A stretch of DNA of 64,000 nucleotides from Methanomassiliicoccus sp. UBA345 (GCA_002504525.1 DATD01000031.1:71670-135669), one strand, 5' to 3'. Counted from the first letter of the stretch, positions 9,017-18,504 are shown. Translations and numbers: made by a program. Notes: generated by a model from the letters alone, not told the origin.

Positions 9017-9952
9017 TCAGGCCACCCCCAGGATGTAGAACGCCACGACGGCCAGCAGGGACAGCGTGAACGCCACGGCGAACAGGTTGGGCAGCCGGAA
9101 CAGCCTCATCTTGGCCATCGACGACTCGATGACGGCGATGGCCAGCGCCAGAGCGAAGATCTTGAGGAGATAGGCCATCAGGCCGGCAGCCAGAGCAATG
9201 GGGTCGGCCGATGTGGCGATCCCCCATGGGAAGAATATGTTGGCCATCAGGGTCAGGAACACCATCAGCTTGGCCATGGAGGCGTACTCCATCAATGCCA
9301 GGCCCTTTCCCGAGTACTCGAGCAGCATGGCCTCGTGCACCATGGTCAGCTCCAGGTGGGTGGACGGATTGTCGACCGGGACCCTGGCGTTCTCGGCGAT
9401 GGTGGCTATGAAGAAGGCCGCCGCGGCCAGTAGCAGGGACGGCTCCACCTTCTCAAGGCCGGTGGAGGCCACCTGTAGCGCTATGCCTCCCAGGGCGGTG
9501 GTGCCGGTCACCAGCGCCATGGCGAATATGGAGAGCAGCATGGTCGGCTCCACGATGGAGGAGATGAACATCTCCCTGCTGGAGCCCATGCCCCCGAACG
9601 TGCTGCCCGCGTCCAGGGCTGCCAGGGCGGTGAAGAACCGTACCACTGCCAAGAGGTAGATCAGCAAGAGGAGGTCGCCCAGGAGGCCGAAGGTGCCCAC
9701 GTACACCACCGGAAGCAGGAAGGCCGCTATGACCACCGCGGCGACGCATGCGTAAGGAGCTACGGTGGAGACCCACGACGAGTCCTTGGACACCACCGAG
9801 GATTTGTGGAACAGCTTGGCCATGTCCCGGTACGGCTGCAGGACGCTCGGTCCCTTGCGACCCTGCATGCGGGCCTTGAGCGAGCGGATCGCGCCGGTGA
9901 CCATGGGGGCCAGGGACAGCAGGAGCAGCGTCTGAAGCAGCTCGACGATCAT
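9017..9952 (-). CDS. Hyf/Ehr-like membrane subunit C (NuoH-like)
   Basis: A 311-residue NuoH/HyfC-type membrane protein. Motifs include MQGRKGPSVLQPYRDMAKL near residue 29 and the acidic loop VDNPSTHLELTMVHEAMLLEYSG around residue 190, both characteristic of the subunit that joins peripheral and membrane arms. It overlaps the HyfB-like stop by ATGA. It is a paralogue of EchB at 1279-2127 but with the longer membrane layout of HyfC. Confidence 0.88.
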   Translation of the reverse strand: MIVELLQTLLLLSLAPMVTGAIRSLKARMQGRKGPSVLQPYRDMAKLFHKSSVVSKDSSWVSTVAPYACVAAVVIAAFLLPVVYVGTFGLLGDLLLLIYLLAVVRFFTALAALDAGSTFGGMGSSREMFISSIVEPTMLLSIFAMALVTGTTALGGIALQVASTGLEKVEPSLLLAAAAFFIATIAENARVPVDNPSTHLELTMVHEAMLLEYSGKGLALMEYASMAKLMVFLTLMANIFFPWGIATSADPIALAAGLMAYLLKIFALALAIAVIESSMAKMRLFRLPNLFAVAFTLSLLAVVAFYILGVA

Positions 9953-12009
9953 CTGAACACCACCAGCAGCGCCAGGAGCGTAACGAAGATGTATGCCAGG
10001 TAGGCCTGGATGCTTCCCATCTGTATCACGCTTATTCTCTTCGACAACGAGATCGCCGCCCTGGACACCGGATCGTATAGGTAGCGTTCGAACACCGGCT
10101 CCACCTCCCGGCGGAACGACATGCGCGCCGGGACCAGGGGCGAGGAGGAGGGCGTCTCGGCCACTTCGACCTTGACCCTAACGGTCTGACCGAACAACCG
10201 GGTCAGCGGCTGGGAGTGGGCGGTGGCGGAGTATTCGTTGCGTGGCCCGAGAGGCGTGCCGCAGTCCCAGGTGTCCTCGCGGACAGTGGGCTGCGACCCC
10301 CCCAGGCGGTTGGCCACAAGATATACGAGCGGTAGCAGGAGAAGGAACATCACGGCGACGGCCAGGGGGCTCATGTACGAGAAGTCGCCCGCCGGAGTGA
10401 TGAGGGTGAGGCCGTTGACCATCCTGGACGCTATGCTCGTTCCCAGCATGGAAGCGGAGACGCTGTCCACCACGGGGATGATGAGCGTCGCCAGCACGCC
10501 AGTGAGGACGCATAGCGCGCCCAGCACGTACATGCCGGCCAGCATGGGGCGGGGCGCCTCCTTCGCAGCCTCGGCATGCTCGCTCCGCGGTCTGGCAAGG
10601 AACACCGCGCCGTACAGGCGGACGAAGCAGGCGGCAGCGATGGCGCCGGCCAGTGCCAGCGCGGCCACCGCGGCTGGGATCAGGATGTTGACCATGGGGT
10701 CGCTGATCGTCTGCGACAGCAGGAGCGACTGGAACATCATCCACTCGCCCACGAAGCCGTTGAGTGGAGGGATGGCCGAGATCGACAGCGCGCCGATGAA
10801 GAACAGGACGCCGGTGTAACGCATCTTCCTCCCCAGCCCACCCATCTCCTCGATGTTGCGGGTGTGGGACGCTCCGACAACCGCCCCCGCCCCCATGAAC
10901 AGCAGGCTCTTGAACATGGCATGGCTCATGACATGGAAGAGGGACGCGACCAGCGCCAGGGCGGCGATGTCGCCGAGATACGGATTGGCCATGGGATCGC
11001 CGGCGGCCGATGCCTGGAACACCATGGCCGCCCCCAGGCCGATGAATATGATGCCCATGTTCTCCACCGTGGAGTAGGCCAGGATGCGCTTGATGTCCGT
11101 CTCCGCGACCGCGTACAGCACGCCTACCAGGGCGGAGATGCTTGCAATGAGAAGGACCAGAAGCCCCCACCATACCTCGGTGACGCCCAGGAAGCCGAAG
11201 CAGCAGCGGATCATCATGAACACTGCTGTCTTCACCATCACGGCCGACATCAGGGCGGACATGTTGGTGGGGGCGGCCGGATGCGCCTTCGGAAGCCATA
11301 CATGCATGGGGACCAGTCCGGCCTTGGTGCCGAAACCGATGAGGAGCAGCAGGAACATCGCCGAGCGCATCGTTCCCGAGGTCGTTTCCATCTCCCGGAT
11401 GCCGGCGAAGGAGCTGAAGTCGAAGGAGCCGGTCTGGGTCCACATCAGCACGAAGGCCGTGGAGATCAGGGCCGTCCCCAGATGGGTCATGACCAGGTAC
11501 AGCAGCCCAGAGGAGACGCTGTCCTCCCTCCTCCATTCGTACATCACAAGAAGGTAGGAGGAGACGGACATCACCTCCCACGCCACCAGGAAGAGGACCG
11601 CGTTACCGGCCGTCAGCACCATGTACAGCGACAGGACGAATATGTTGAACAGGAAGCCCATCCGGCCCATGCTGTACCTGCCCCGGTACTCGCGGAGGTA
11701 GCCCATCGAGTAGATGGAGACGCACATCGTGACGATCGATGCGACCAGCAGGAAGAAGGCCGACAGGCGGTCGATGTGCAGCGAGAAGGCGCCCAGGCGA
11801 GAGATGTACGTCGGAAGGGCGAGCGTGAAGTCGCCAAGGCCGAGAAGAACCGAGAGCGACAGGATGAGCGCGATGGCGGAGCTCAGCGCCGCCGCAGCGT
11901 AAGGAACGGTCAGACAAGCTCTTCGTCGGTCCAGGAGCACCGCAAGCATGGCGCCGGCGAGTGAGATGGTGATAAGAGCTGCGAACAACATCTGATCGGG
12001 CAGAAGCAT
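9949..12009 (-). CDS. Hyf/Ehr-like antiporter subunit (HyfB-like)
   Basis: A 686-residue NuoL/HyfB-type antiporter subunit, first gene of the operon. The conserved core GTKAGLVPMHVWLPKAHPAAPTNMSALMS spans about residues 223-251, followed by the MSHAMFKSLLFMGAG helix. A hydrophilic region after about residue 580 (WDCGTPLGPRNEY...) precedes a final membrane helix, the layout of HyfB/HycC. The ATG at 12009 follows a purine-rich stretch (AAGGGGG). A weak TATA-like string near 12034-12043 could drive the operon divergently from the ferritin-like gene. Confidence 0.88.
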   Translation of the reverse strand: MLLPDQMLFAALITISLAGAMLAVLLDRRRACLTVPYAAAALSSAIALILSLSVLLGLGDFTLALPTYISRLGAFSLHIDRLSAFFLLVASIVTMCVSIYSMGYLREYRGRYSMGRMGFLFNIFVLSLYMVLTAGNAVLFLVAWEVMSVSSYLLVMYEWRREDSVSSGLLYLVMTHLGTALISTAFVLMWTQTGSFDFSSFAGIREMETTSGTMRSAMFLLLLIGFGTKAGLVPMHVWLPKAHPAAPTNMSALMSAVMVKTAVFMMIRCCFGFLGVTEVWWGLLVLLIASISALVGVLYAVAETDIKRILAYSTVENMGIIFIGLGAAMVFQASAAGDPMANPYLGDIAALALVASLFHVMSHAMFKSLLFMGAGAVVGASHTRNIEEMGGLGRKMRYTGVLFFIGALSISAIPPLNGFVGEWMMFQSLLLSQTISDPMVNILIPAAVAALALAGAIAAACFVRLYGAVFLARPRSEHAEAAKEAPRPMLAGMYVLGALCVLTGVLATLIIPVVDSVSASMLGTSIASRMVNGLTLITPAGDFSYMSPLAVAVMFLLLLPLVYLVANRLGGSQPTVREDTWDCGTPLGPRNEYSATAHSQPLTRLFGQTVRVKVEVAETPSSSPLVPARMSFRREVEPVFERYLYDPVSRAAISLSKRISVIQMGSIQAYLAYIFVTLLALLVVFR

Positions 12010-12189
12010 CAGAAGGCCCCCTTGGGGTCCGAGCAGATAATGCGTGAACTTACCCTCGTAGCTAGGACCTTCCGACTTTCAGCGAGGCATCGCTCTCTCC
12101 CTCATAAACGTATCGGGGCAGGTCCAGAAATTGCAATCATTATCGGAATCATAACATTCTTCGACGATTCGCGGACCGCTGCCGAGAAG

Positions 12190-12197
12190 TTATTTAA
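12190..12197 (+). promoter_or_regulatory. TATA box of the ferritin-like gene
   Basis: TTATTTAA, centred about 29 bases before the ATG at 12223. The predicted transcript is leaderless or nearly so. Confidence 0.5.
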
Positions 12198-12222
12198 CGC
12201 CCGTCGCTTCTGATGATTGGGT

Positions 12223-12762
12223 ATGGCGATGAGGGGCGACAGGAGCGGATGGGAGGACGATGGGTCGGACGTTCAGAGGCTGCTCTCCGCCCTCGCCGCG
12301 GCATGGCGGATCGAGGACTACGGTGTTGAGCTGTACATCGCCATGAGCGAGCGGGTGAGGGACAAGGAAGGGAGCATCATCCTTCGGAGCCTGGCCCAGG
12401 ACGAGGTGCGCCACCGCGCATGGCTGGAGAACGAGATCGATCGGATCTTCCCGGGCCGCAGCGTCCGGGACATCGAGCCCGACCCTGCCTATGGCATCAG
12501 CCCGTCCAAGGTATTCGCCGTCCCTGACGAGATGACGCCCCAGGACGAGATCGCAGGCCTGGAGGCAGCCATAGAGGTGGAGAAGCGCTCCGTCCAACTG
12601 TATGAGAGCGTCGCAGCGGCGGCCGACGACCGGGAGCTGAAGAGCCTGATGGAGCGTCTGGCCCGTTGGGAGCGGGGCCATCAGAGGATTCTCGAGGACA
12701 ATCTTCACTATCTGCGCAGGGGCGGCAGCTGGTACGGGTACACTCCCATCCTAGATGGATGA
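12223..12762 (+). CDS. Ferritin-like diiron protein (rubrerythrin-type helical domain)
   Basis: A 179-residue helical protein with the ferritin-like pattern of two pairs of carboxylate/His helices: EDYGVELY, LAQDEVRHRAW (E-x2-H), AIEVEKRSVQLYE and LARWERGHQRIL (E-x2-H). These residues would bind a diiron centre used in oxidative-stress defence or iron handling. It lacks the C-terminal rubredoxin domain of classical rubrerythrin. The ATG at 12223 is chosen because the TATA box places the transcript start just before it. It stands between the Hyf-like operon and hdrD. Specific substrate unknown. Confidence 0.75.
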   Translation: MAMRGDRSGWEDDGSDVQRLLSALAAAWRIEDYGVELYIAMSERVRDKEGSIILRSLAQDEVRHRAWLENEIDRIFPGRSVRDIEPDPAYGISPSKVFAVPDEMTPQDEIAGLEAAIEVEKRSVQLYESVAAAADDRELKSLMERLARWERGHQRILEDNLHYLRRGGSWYGYTPILDG

Positions 12763-12799
12763 GAGGAAGGCCCGTTCCATCGGAAGCCACGTTCAATAG

Positions 12800-12808
12800 A
12801 TAAATATA
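12800..12808 (+). promoter_or_regulatory. TATA box of hdrD
   Basis: ATAAATATA, predicting transcription from about 12830 and a leader of about 54 bases. GAGGTG at 12873-12878 is a good ribosome-binding site for the ATG at 12884. Confidence 0.5.
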
Positions 12809-12883
12809 TGTGAAATCGTTCCATACAGAGGTCTCAATCAATCTTAACAGTAGAAAGACAACTCCCTATCACGAGGTGTTCCA

Positions 12884-14098
12884 ATGGTGAAAATGCCTGA
12901 TATCAACAGAGAATTGCTCGCTTGCTTGCAGTGCGGATACTGCGTAAGGGTGTGCCCGTCATACGAGCAGACGCCCTGGGAATCCATAACCCCCCGCGGA
13001 AAGGTCTACTACCTCAACCAGCTGGCCAACCGTTCCCCGATGGACACCATCCTTCGCCGGGGCGTCAAGGTGGACGATGAGTTCGTGGACGCCATATACA
13101 AGTGCACGGGCTGCGCCCAGTGCGAGACCGTATGTCACGTCAGCATCGAGTTCGCCGACTTCTGGGAGAAGGTCAGGGAATGGCTGGTGGACATGGGCAA
13201 GGGACCGCTGCCCGCCCATGCCAAGCTGCACGACAGGATCAAGGAGTCCAAGAACCCCTACGGGGAGCCAGCGGAGAAGCGCGGCGCCTGGTGGCCGGAA
13301 GAGATCCCCCACAGCCCTCAGGCCGACGCGGTGTTCTTCGCCGGCTGTACCGCATCATACAGGATGCAGAGGATCGCCAGGGCCGGCGCGCTGGTGCTGC
13401 ACCGGGCCGGTGTCAAGCTGGACATCATGGGCGGCGAGGAGTGGTGCTGCACCTCTCCCGCGCTCAGGACCGGGCAGACGGACCTCACCACGGAGTTCGC
13501 CGAGCACAACATCCGCCAGGTGGAGACCAAGGGCGCCAAGTCCATGGTCATGACCTGCGCGGGATGCTTCAAGACCACTTCCCACGACTACGGCAAGTAC
13601 TACGGCAACCCCACCTTCCCGGTGTACCACTTCACCCAGTACGTGGTGAGGCTCATCAAGGAGAGGAAGCTCAAGTTCACCAAGGACCTGAACGTCAAGG
13701 TCACCTATCATGACCCGTGCCACCTCGGCCGCCATGGCGGGGTGTTCGATGAGCCTCGTGAGATCCTCAACAAGATGCCCGGAGTGGAGCTCATCGAGAT
13801 GCCCCGCAACCGCATGGGCTCAAGGTGCTGCGGCGCCGGAGGAGGGTACAAGAGCGCCTTCAACGACCTTGCGGTCAACATCGCCGCGGAGAGGGTGAAG
13901 GAGGCCGTGGCCACCGGAGCGGACATCCTCGTCACCACCTGCCCGTTCTGCGTGCTGAACCTTCAGGCCGGCGCCAAGCAGATCGGCTCCGACATCAAGG
14001 TGCTGGACATCTCGGAGCTGCTGCTCGAGGCCACCGACCCCGAGGCTGCCAAGGTGCCTGCCGCGGCGGCCGAGAAGGCCAAGGCAGCTAGCGCCTGA
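12884..14098 (+). CDS. hdrD: HdrD-like heterodisulfide reductase iron-sulfur subunit
   Basis: A 404-residue protein with two N-terminal [4Fe-4S] motifs (CLQCGYCVRVCP and CTGCAQCETVC) and two CCG domains. The first CCG domain has GC...WCC...CAGC near residues 154-227; the second has DPC...RCC...CPFC near residues 281-354. This is the architecture of HdrD, which reduces the CoM-S-S-CoB heterodisulfide at the end of methanogenesis. The same build occurs in GlcF/LldE-type oxidoreductases, so the assignment rests partly on context: Ech and an Ehr-like complex upstream and no soluble hdrABC partner nearby. No membrane subunit HdrE follows. The C-terminus is Ala/Lys-rich and probably disordered. Confidence 0.75.
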   Translation: MVKMPDINRELLACLQCGYCVRVCPSYEQTPWESITPRGKVYYLNQLANRSPMDTILRRGVKVDDEFVDAIYKCTGCAQCETVCHVSIEFADFWEKVREWLVDMGKGPLPAHAKLHDRIKESKNPYGEPAEKRGAWWPEEIPHSPQADAVFFAGCTASYRMQRIARAGALVLHRAGVKLDIMGGEEWCCTSPALRTGQTDLTTEFAEHNIRQVETKGAKSMVMTCAGCFKTTSHDYGKYYGNPTFPVYHFTQYVVRLIKERKLKFTKDLNVKVTYHDPCHLGRHGGVFDEPREILNKMPGVELIEMPRNRMGSRCCGAGGGYKSAFNDLAVNIAAERVKEAVATGADILVTTCPFCVLNLQAGAKQIGSDIKVLDISELLLEATDPEAAKVPAAAAEKAKAASA

Positions 14099-14175
14099 AA
14101 CCGTTCCAAGAAACCCCTTCCCCTTCCTTTTCTCTGGAAAACTTGAAGTAGCGCCGAGCCCTCGGAAACAGGTCA

Positions 14176-16917
14176 ATGCCGTTCGAGCTGCTGGACCCCC
14201 GCATCGGGAAGGTCCTGAAGGACAAGAACATCAACGAGCCCACCGGGGCCCAGCGGGAAGCGATCCCCCGAATACTCGAGGGAAGGAACGTACTGGTGGT
14301 GGCGCACACCGGCATCGGCAAGACCGAGGCGGCCATGCTGCCCATTTTCGATCGGCTTCTGAAGGAGAAGGGCAAGGGGATCAAGTGCCTGTACATCACT
14401 CCGCTGCGCGCCCTGAACCGGGACATGCTCAAGCGGCTGACCGAGTTCGGGGAGGCGCTCGAGCTGGACGTGGCGGTCCGCCACGGAGATACCTCGCAGT
14501 CCGAGAGGCAAGCACAGTCGAAGAACCCGCCGCACGTGCTCATCACCACCCCGGAGACGCTTCAGGTGCTGTTCACCGGCAAGCGGCTGAGGGAGCACAT
14601 CTCCCGCGTCAAGTGGGTGGTCATCGACGAGATCCACGAACTGGCCAGCAACGAGCGGGGGGCCCAGCTGTCGGTGGCGCTGGAGCGCCTGTCGGAGCTG
14701 GCCGGCGAGTTCCAGAGGATCGGCCTGTCGGCGACCGTCGGAAGCATCGATGAGGTCGCCAACTACCTCGCCGGCGCCGGGCGGGAGGTCGACGTGGTCC
14801 GCACCCAGGTGTCGAAGGAACTGGACCTGAGAGTGGAAGCCCCTCAGGTCACGGACGTCGACCGCGATATGGCCGGCCGCCTGGCCAGCGACCCTCAGCT
14901 GATCGCCGGCATGAGAAGGTGCAAGGGCCTCATAGAGGAGCACCGTTCGACCCTGTTGTTCGTCAACACCCGCGACACCGCCGAGGCGCTGGGAGCGAGG
15001 TACCGCGTGTGGGACGAGAACTTCAGGGTCGGCGTGCACCATGGCTCCCTGTCCAAGGACATCCGGGTCGACATGGAGGAGCAGTTCAAGGCCGAGCAGC
15101 TGAAGGGGCTGATCTGCACCTCGTCCCTGGAGCTCGGCATCGACGTGGGCTCGGTGGACTTCGCCATCCAGTACAATTCCCCCCGCCAGGTCTCGAGGCT
15201 GATCCAGCGTATGGGGAGGGCCGGCCATCGCGTTGGCGAGAGGACCGAAGGCGCCATCGTGGCGACCGATCCCGACGAGATCGCCGAGAGCATGGTGGTG
15301 ACCCGCAAGGCCATGGCCGGGGAGCTGGAAGCGCTCAGGGTCAGGGAGAACCCCCTCACCGTGCTGGCCAACCAGCTGGTGGCCATGACCATGAGCGGGG
15401 CGGCGGAGAAGGAGATGGCGTACCACATGTTCCGGAGGTCGTACCCCTTCCGGAACCTCTCTCGCGATGACTTCTTCGGGGTCCTGGACCAGCTGGTGAG
15501 GATAGGCCTGCTGTTCGACAACCAGGATAAGTTCCGCCGCACCAGCCGCGGCATGAGGTACTTCTACGACAACCTCTCCATGATCCCGGACGAGCGCACC
15601 TTCCTCATACGGGAGATAAGCAGCCGGCGCATCGTCGGTTCGCTGGACGAGTCGTTCGTGATCTCCTTCGCCGAGCCGTACGCCACGTTCATCACCCACG
15701 GACGCTCGTGGAGGATCGTCGAGGTGAGGGAGGACGAGCTGCTGGTGGAACAGGTGCAGGACCTAGGCTCCATCCCGTCGTGGGTGGGCGAGGACATTCC
15801 GGTGCCGTACGACGTCGCCCAGGAGGTGGGCCGCCTGCGACGGACCGAGGAGGTGGCGGCGTACCAGGCCGACGATGACGCCGCCGGCGAGCTGCTCCGC
15901 TATCTGAAGGAGCAGCGCGAGGAGGGGGCGGTGCCGTCGGATACCACGGTAACGCTGGAGATGGGCAAGCGCCTGGCGGTGCTGAACATGTGCTTCGGCA
16001 CCAAGATCAACGAGACGCTGTCCAAGATCATCTCCGTGCTGCTGTCGGCCCGGCTGGGCGAGTCGGTAGGAGTGCAGACCGACCCCTACCGGGTGATACT
16101 GGAGCTTCCCCGCGACATCGCTCCGGCGGTCATCATGGAGACGATGCGGTCCATGAAGGCCGATGGCGTGGAAAGCCTGGTCCGCCTCGTTCTAAAGTCA
16201 TCGAGCTACCTCCGCTGGCGGTTCGTCTTCGTGGCCAAGAAGTTCGGCGCCATAGAGAAGGACGCCGACTACCGGACCGTCAACTTCACCCGCCTGGCCG
16301 AGGCATTCGAGGACACCCCGCTGTTCGAGGAGGCCGTGAGACGCGTCCTGTGGGAGGACTTTGACGTCGAGGGCACGATGGCCGCTGTGCGCCGGATCGA
16401 GAGCGGGGAGATCTCGCTCGAAGTGACGCGGCTGTCCCCGATCGGCCGGGCCGGGCTGCAGCACTCCAGGGAGCTTATCATGCCGCAGAGGGCCGACCAC
16501 ACCATCCTCATGGCCCTGAAGCGCCGCCTGGAGGACGAGTCGCTGCACATGTCCTGCCTGAACTGCCGCACGCAGTGGAGGATGAAGCCCAAGGACGCGC
16601 CGTCCCGCATCGTCTGCCCGAAGTGCGGCGGACTGATGGTCGCCGCGCTCGCTCCGTACAACCGCGAGGACATCGCCCTGCTGAAGAAGAAGGAGCCGAG
16701 CGCGGAGGAGGTCAAGGAGATCCGCCGGCTGTACAAGAATGCCAGCCTGGTCCGGGAGTTCGGCCCGAGGGCGCTCATGGCGCTGGCAGGACGAGGCATC
16801 GGGCCGGACACCGCGTCCCGCGTGCTGTCGTCATTCTATGACAACGAGGACGAGCTCCTGCGCGACATCCTGACGGCCGAGACCACGTACGCGAGGACCA
16901 AGAGGTTCTGGGACTAG
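14176..16917 (+). CDS. Lhr-family DEAD/H-box helicase (aLhr2-like)
   Basis: A 913-residue superfamily 2 ATPase with helicase motifs in order: AHTGIGKT (Walker A), TPLRAL, DEIH (Walker B), SAT, and QRMGRAGH (motif VI). The C-terminal third carries a likely zinc site (CLNC...CPKC) and a helical end. Size and the zinc pair resemble the archaeal Lhr2 group, nucleic-acid helicases implicated in repair or RNA handling. It starts 77 bases after hdrD and ends convergently with a 4-base overlap of the next gene. A second, much longer Lhr gene lies at 51144-56528. Confidence 0.88.
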   Translation: MPFELLDPRIGKVLKDKNINEPTGAQREAIPRILEGRNVLVVAHTGIGKTEAAMLPIFDRLLKEKGKGIKCLYITPLRALNRDMLKRLTEFGEALELDVAVRHGDTSQSERQAQSKNPPHVLITTPETLQVLFTGKRLREHISRVKWVVIDEIHELASNERGAQLSVALERLSELAGEFQRIGLSATVGSIDEVANYLAGAGREVDVVRTQVSKELDLRVEAPQVTDVDRDMAGRLASDPQLIAGMRRCKGLIEEHRSTLLFVNTRDTAEALGARYRVWDENFRVGVHHGSLSKDIRVDMEEQFKAEQLKGLICTSSLELGIDVGSVDFAIQYNSPRQVSRLIQRMGRAGHRVGERTEGAIVATDPDEIAESMVVTRKAMAGELEALRVRENPLTVLANQLVAMTMSGAAEKEMAYHMFRRSYPFRNLSRDDFFGVLDQLVRIGLLFDNQDKFRRTSRGMRYFYDNLSMIPDERTFLIREISSRRIVGSLDESFVISFAEPYATFITHGRSWRIVEVREDELLVEQVQDLGSIPSWVGEDIPVPYDVAQEVGRLRRTEEVAAYQADDDAAGELLRYLKEQREEGAVPSDTTVTLEMGKRLAVLNMCFGTKINETLSKIISVLLSARLGESVGVQTDPYRVILELPRDIAPAVIMETMRSMKADGVESLVRLVLKSSSYLRWRFVFVAKKFGAIEKDADYRTVNFTRLAEAFEDTPLFEEAVRRVLWEDFDVEGTMAAVRRIESGEISLEVTRLSPIGRAGLQHSRELIMPQRADHTILMALKRRLEDESLHMSCLNCRTQWRMKPKDAPSRIVCPKCGGLMVAALAPYNREDIALLKKKEPSAEEVKEIRRLYKNASLVREFGPRALMALAGRGIGPDTASRVLSSFYDNEDELLRDILTAETTYARTKRFWD

Positions 16918-17546
16918 GTCCGCCGCACACGGTTGGAGACCGATCCGACGCCCGGAACGATCGCCTCCACGAGATCGCCGTCGTTGAGCGGGCCCACTCC
17001 CTCGGGGGTGCCGGTGGCGATGATATCCCCCTCTTCCAGAGTGATGTACTTGCTGATGTAGGCGATGAGACGTTCGGGAGGGAATATCATGTCGGCGGTG
17101 CTGCCCTTCTGCCTCACCTCGCCGTTCACCCGCAGCTCAAGATCGAGGCGATGGATGTCGGCGACCAACTCCGTCGGGACCGGCGTCGACATCGGGGCGA
17201 AGGTGTCCATGCCCTTCGACAGCGACCAGGGCTGCCCGGACGTCCGCGCCGCGGACTGCATGTCCCTTGCGGTGACGTCGTTGAACACCGCTAGGTGAGA
17301 GATGTGGTCGACGGCGTTCTCGACGGGGACGCGCTTCGCCCTCTTGCCGATGATGAGAGCCAGCTCCACCTCGTGGTCCACCCGCCCCAGCTCCAGGCGC
17401 GCTTCGATCACGTCGCCGTCGCCGATGAGCGCGGATGGCGGCTTGAGGAATATGATCGGCCGAACCGGCGCCGGAGAGTTCATCTCCCTGGCATGGGCCG
17501 GGTAGTTCTGACCGATGCAGATGATCTTGGTAACGCTCACGGCCAT
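16914..17546 (-). CDS. Fumarylacetoacetate hydrolase-family protein
   Basis: A 210-residue compact FAH domain. Conserved blocks: ICIGQNYPAHAREMN, FLKPPSALIGDG, DHEVELALIIGK (metal-binding Glu region), NDVTARDMQ and GDIIATGTPEGVGPL. Family members hydrolyse or decarboxylate C-C bonds in small oxo-acids, for example acylpyruvates or oxaloacetate; the substrate here cannot be told. Its ATG overlaps the stop of the 77-residue gene by ATGA, so the two form one operon. The longer upstream frame is out-of-frame reading of that neighbour. Confidence 0.88.
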   Translation of the reverse strand: MAVSVTKIICIGQNYPAHAREMNSPAPVRPIIFLKPPSALIGDGDVIEARLELGRVDHEVELALIIGKRAKRVPVENAVDHISHLAVFNDVTARDMQSAARTSGQPWSLSKGMDTFAPMSTPVPTELVADIHRLDLELRVNGEVRQKGSTADMIFPPERLIAYISKYITLEEGDIIATGTPEGVGPLNDGDLVEAIVPGVGSVSNRVRRT

Positions 17547-17779
17547 CACACGTAATCGCTGACGGTCTGCAGCTTGAACAGGACGTGCTTTCCCTTGAGG
17601 GTCAGGAAGACCTTGTCGGCCAGATAGATGGCGTCCTCCACGGTGGCCTTGTTCCCCCATCGGTAGAGGAAATCATAGCTTCCCGTGGTGGGCTCGAAGC
17701 CGAGCCCGTGAAGGGCGTCCATGACCTCGGACGGACGGGAGCCTTCAGTGCTGAAGGTCACCGTGAGGTAGGTTATCAT
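17546..17779 (-). CDS. Conserved small protein of unknown function (77 aa)
   Basis: A 77-residue protein with alternating beta-strand and helix segments (MITYLTVTFSTEG..., then DALHGLGFEPTTGSYDFLYRW). It suggests a small ferredoxin-like alpha/beta fold, but no family is recognised with certainty. Its reality is supported by a strong TATA box 26 bases upstream giving a leaderless ATG, and by translational coupling to the FAH-family gene. Confidence 0.7.
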   Translation of the reverse strand: MITYLTVTFSTEGSRPSEVMDALHGLGFEPTTGSYDFLYRWGNKATVEDAIYLADKVFLTLKGKHVLFKLQTVSDYV

Positions 17780-17799
17780 CGGCGACGTAATGGGGCGGC

Positions 17800-17810
17800 G
17801 ATTTTATAAG
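17800..17810 (-). promoter_or_regulatory. TATA box of the 77-aa gene/FAH operon
   Basis: Minus-strand CTTATAAAATC. Its centre lies 26 bases before the ATG at 17779, so the message should start on or next to the start codon. Confidence 0.6.
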
Positions 17811-17836
17811 ATTTTTCAGACGGAGCTGGCATGGCC

Positions 17837-18481
17837 TCATGGTTCGGCAGCCGGCGCCTCGTCCTGGAGCGGAGAGGAAGCGCCTCGGAAGCCGCGCGCC
17901 ACGATGTATATCTCGGAGCTGCTGGCCCGCGACGCCTTGGGGGAGTGTAGCTTCACCGTGGAGAAGCTCTCCCTCACCTCGGCGAGGAACTCGTTCATCA
18001 TGTCCCCCTCGAATATCTTCATGACCAGGCTGCCGCCCCTCTTGAGCGTCTGCCTGGCAAAGTTCAACGCGTGGGTGCACAGCTCCACCGAGCGGGCGTG
18101 GTCCGTGGAGTACGAGCCGGAGATGTTCGGGGACATGTCCGACAGGATGGTGTCCGCCTTTCCTCCCAGCAGCTCCTTCAGGCGGTCCACCGTCTCCGTC
18201 TTGGTGATGTCGCCGCGGAACGTTGCCACTCCCTCCAGGGGCTCGATGTGCTGGAGGTCCACCCCCACCACCTTGCCCTCAGGACCGACCCTTTCCTGAG
18301 CGACCTGCAGCCAGCCCCCCGGGGCCGCGCCGAGGTCGGCCACCGCTCCCTTGTGCGGGAGCACATGATAGCGGTCATCGATCTGCATGAGCTTGAAGGA
18401 GGCCCTGGAGCGGTAGTCCAGCTTTTTCGCCTTCTTGTAGTAGAAGTCGTTCTTACGCTCCCTCAGCCAGCGCTTGCTCAT
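17837..18481 (-). CDS. rlmE: RlmE/FtsJ-type rRNA 2'-O-methyltransferase
   Basis: A 214-residue SAM-dependent methyltransferase of the FtsJ/RrmJ family, which methylates a ribose in the large-subunit rRNA A loop. The SAM motif VADLGAAPGGWLQVA is near residues 47-61. The catalytic K-D-K-E set appears as the N-terminal RASFKL lysine, LSDMSPN, VMKIFEG and SSEIYIVARG. It starts at 18481, 26-28 bases after a TATA box (leaderless). The C-terminus has a short disordered tail. Confidence 0.92.
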   Translation of the reverse strand: MSKRWLRERKNDFYYKKAKKLDYRSRASFKLMQIDDRYHVLPHKGAVADLGAAPGGWLQVAQERVGPEGKVVGVDLQHIEPLEGVATFRGDITKTETVDRLKELLGGKADTILSDMSPNISGSYSTDHARSVELCTHALNFARQTLKRGGSLVMKIFEGDMMNEFLAEVRESFSTVKLHSPKASRASSSEIYIVARGFRGASSPLQDEAPAAEP

Positions 18482-18504
18482 GGTGCTGCGATTCTGCACC
18501 CCGG

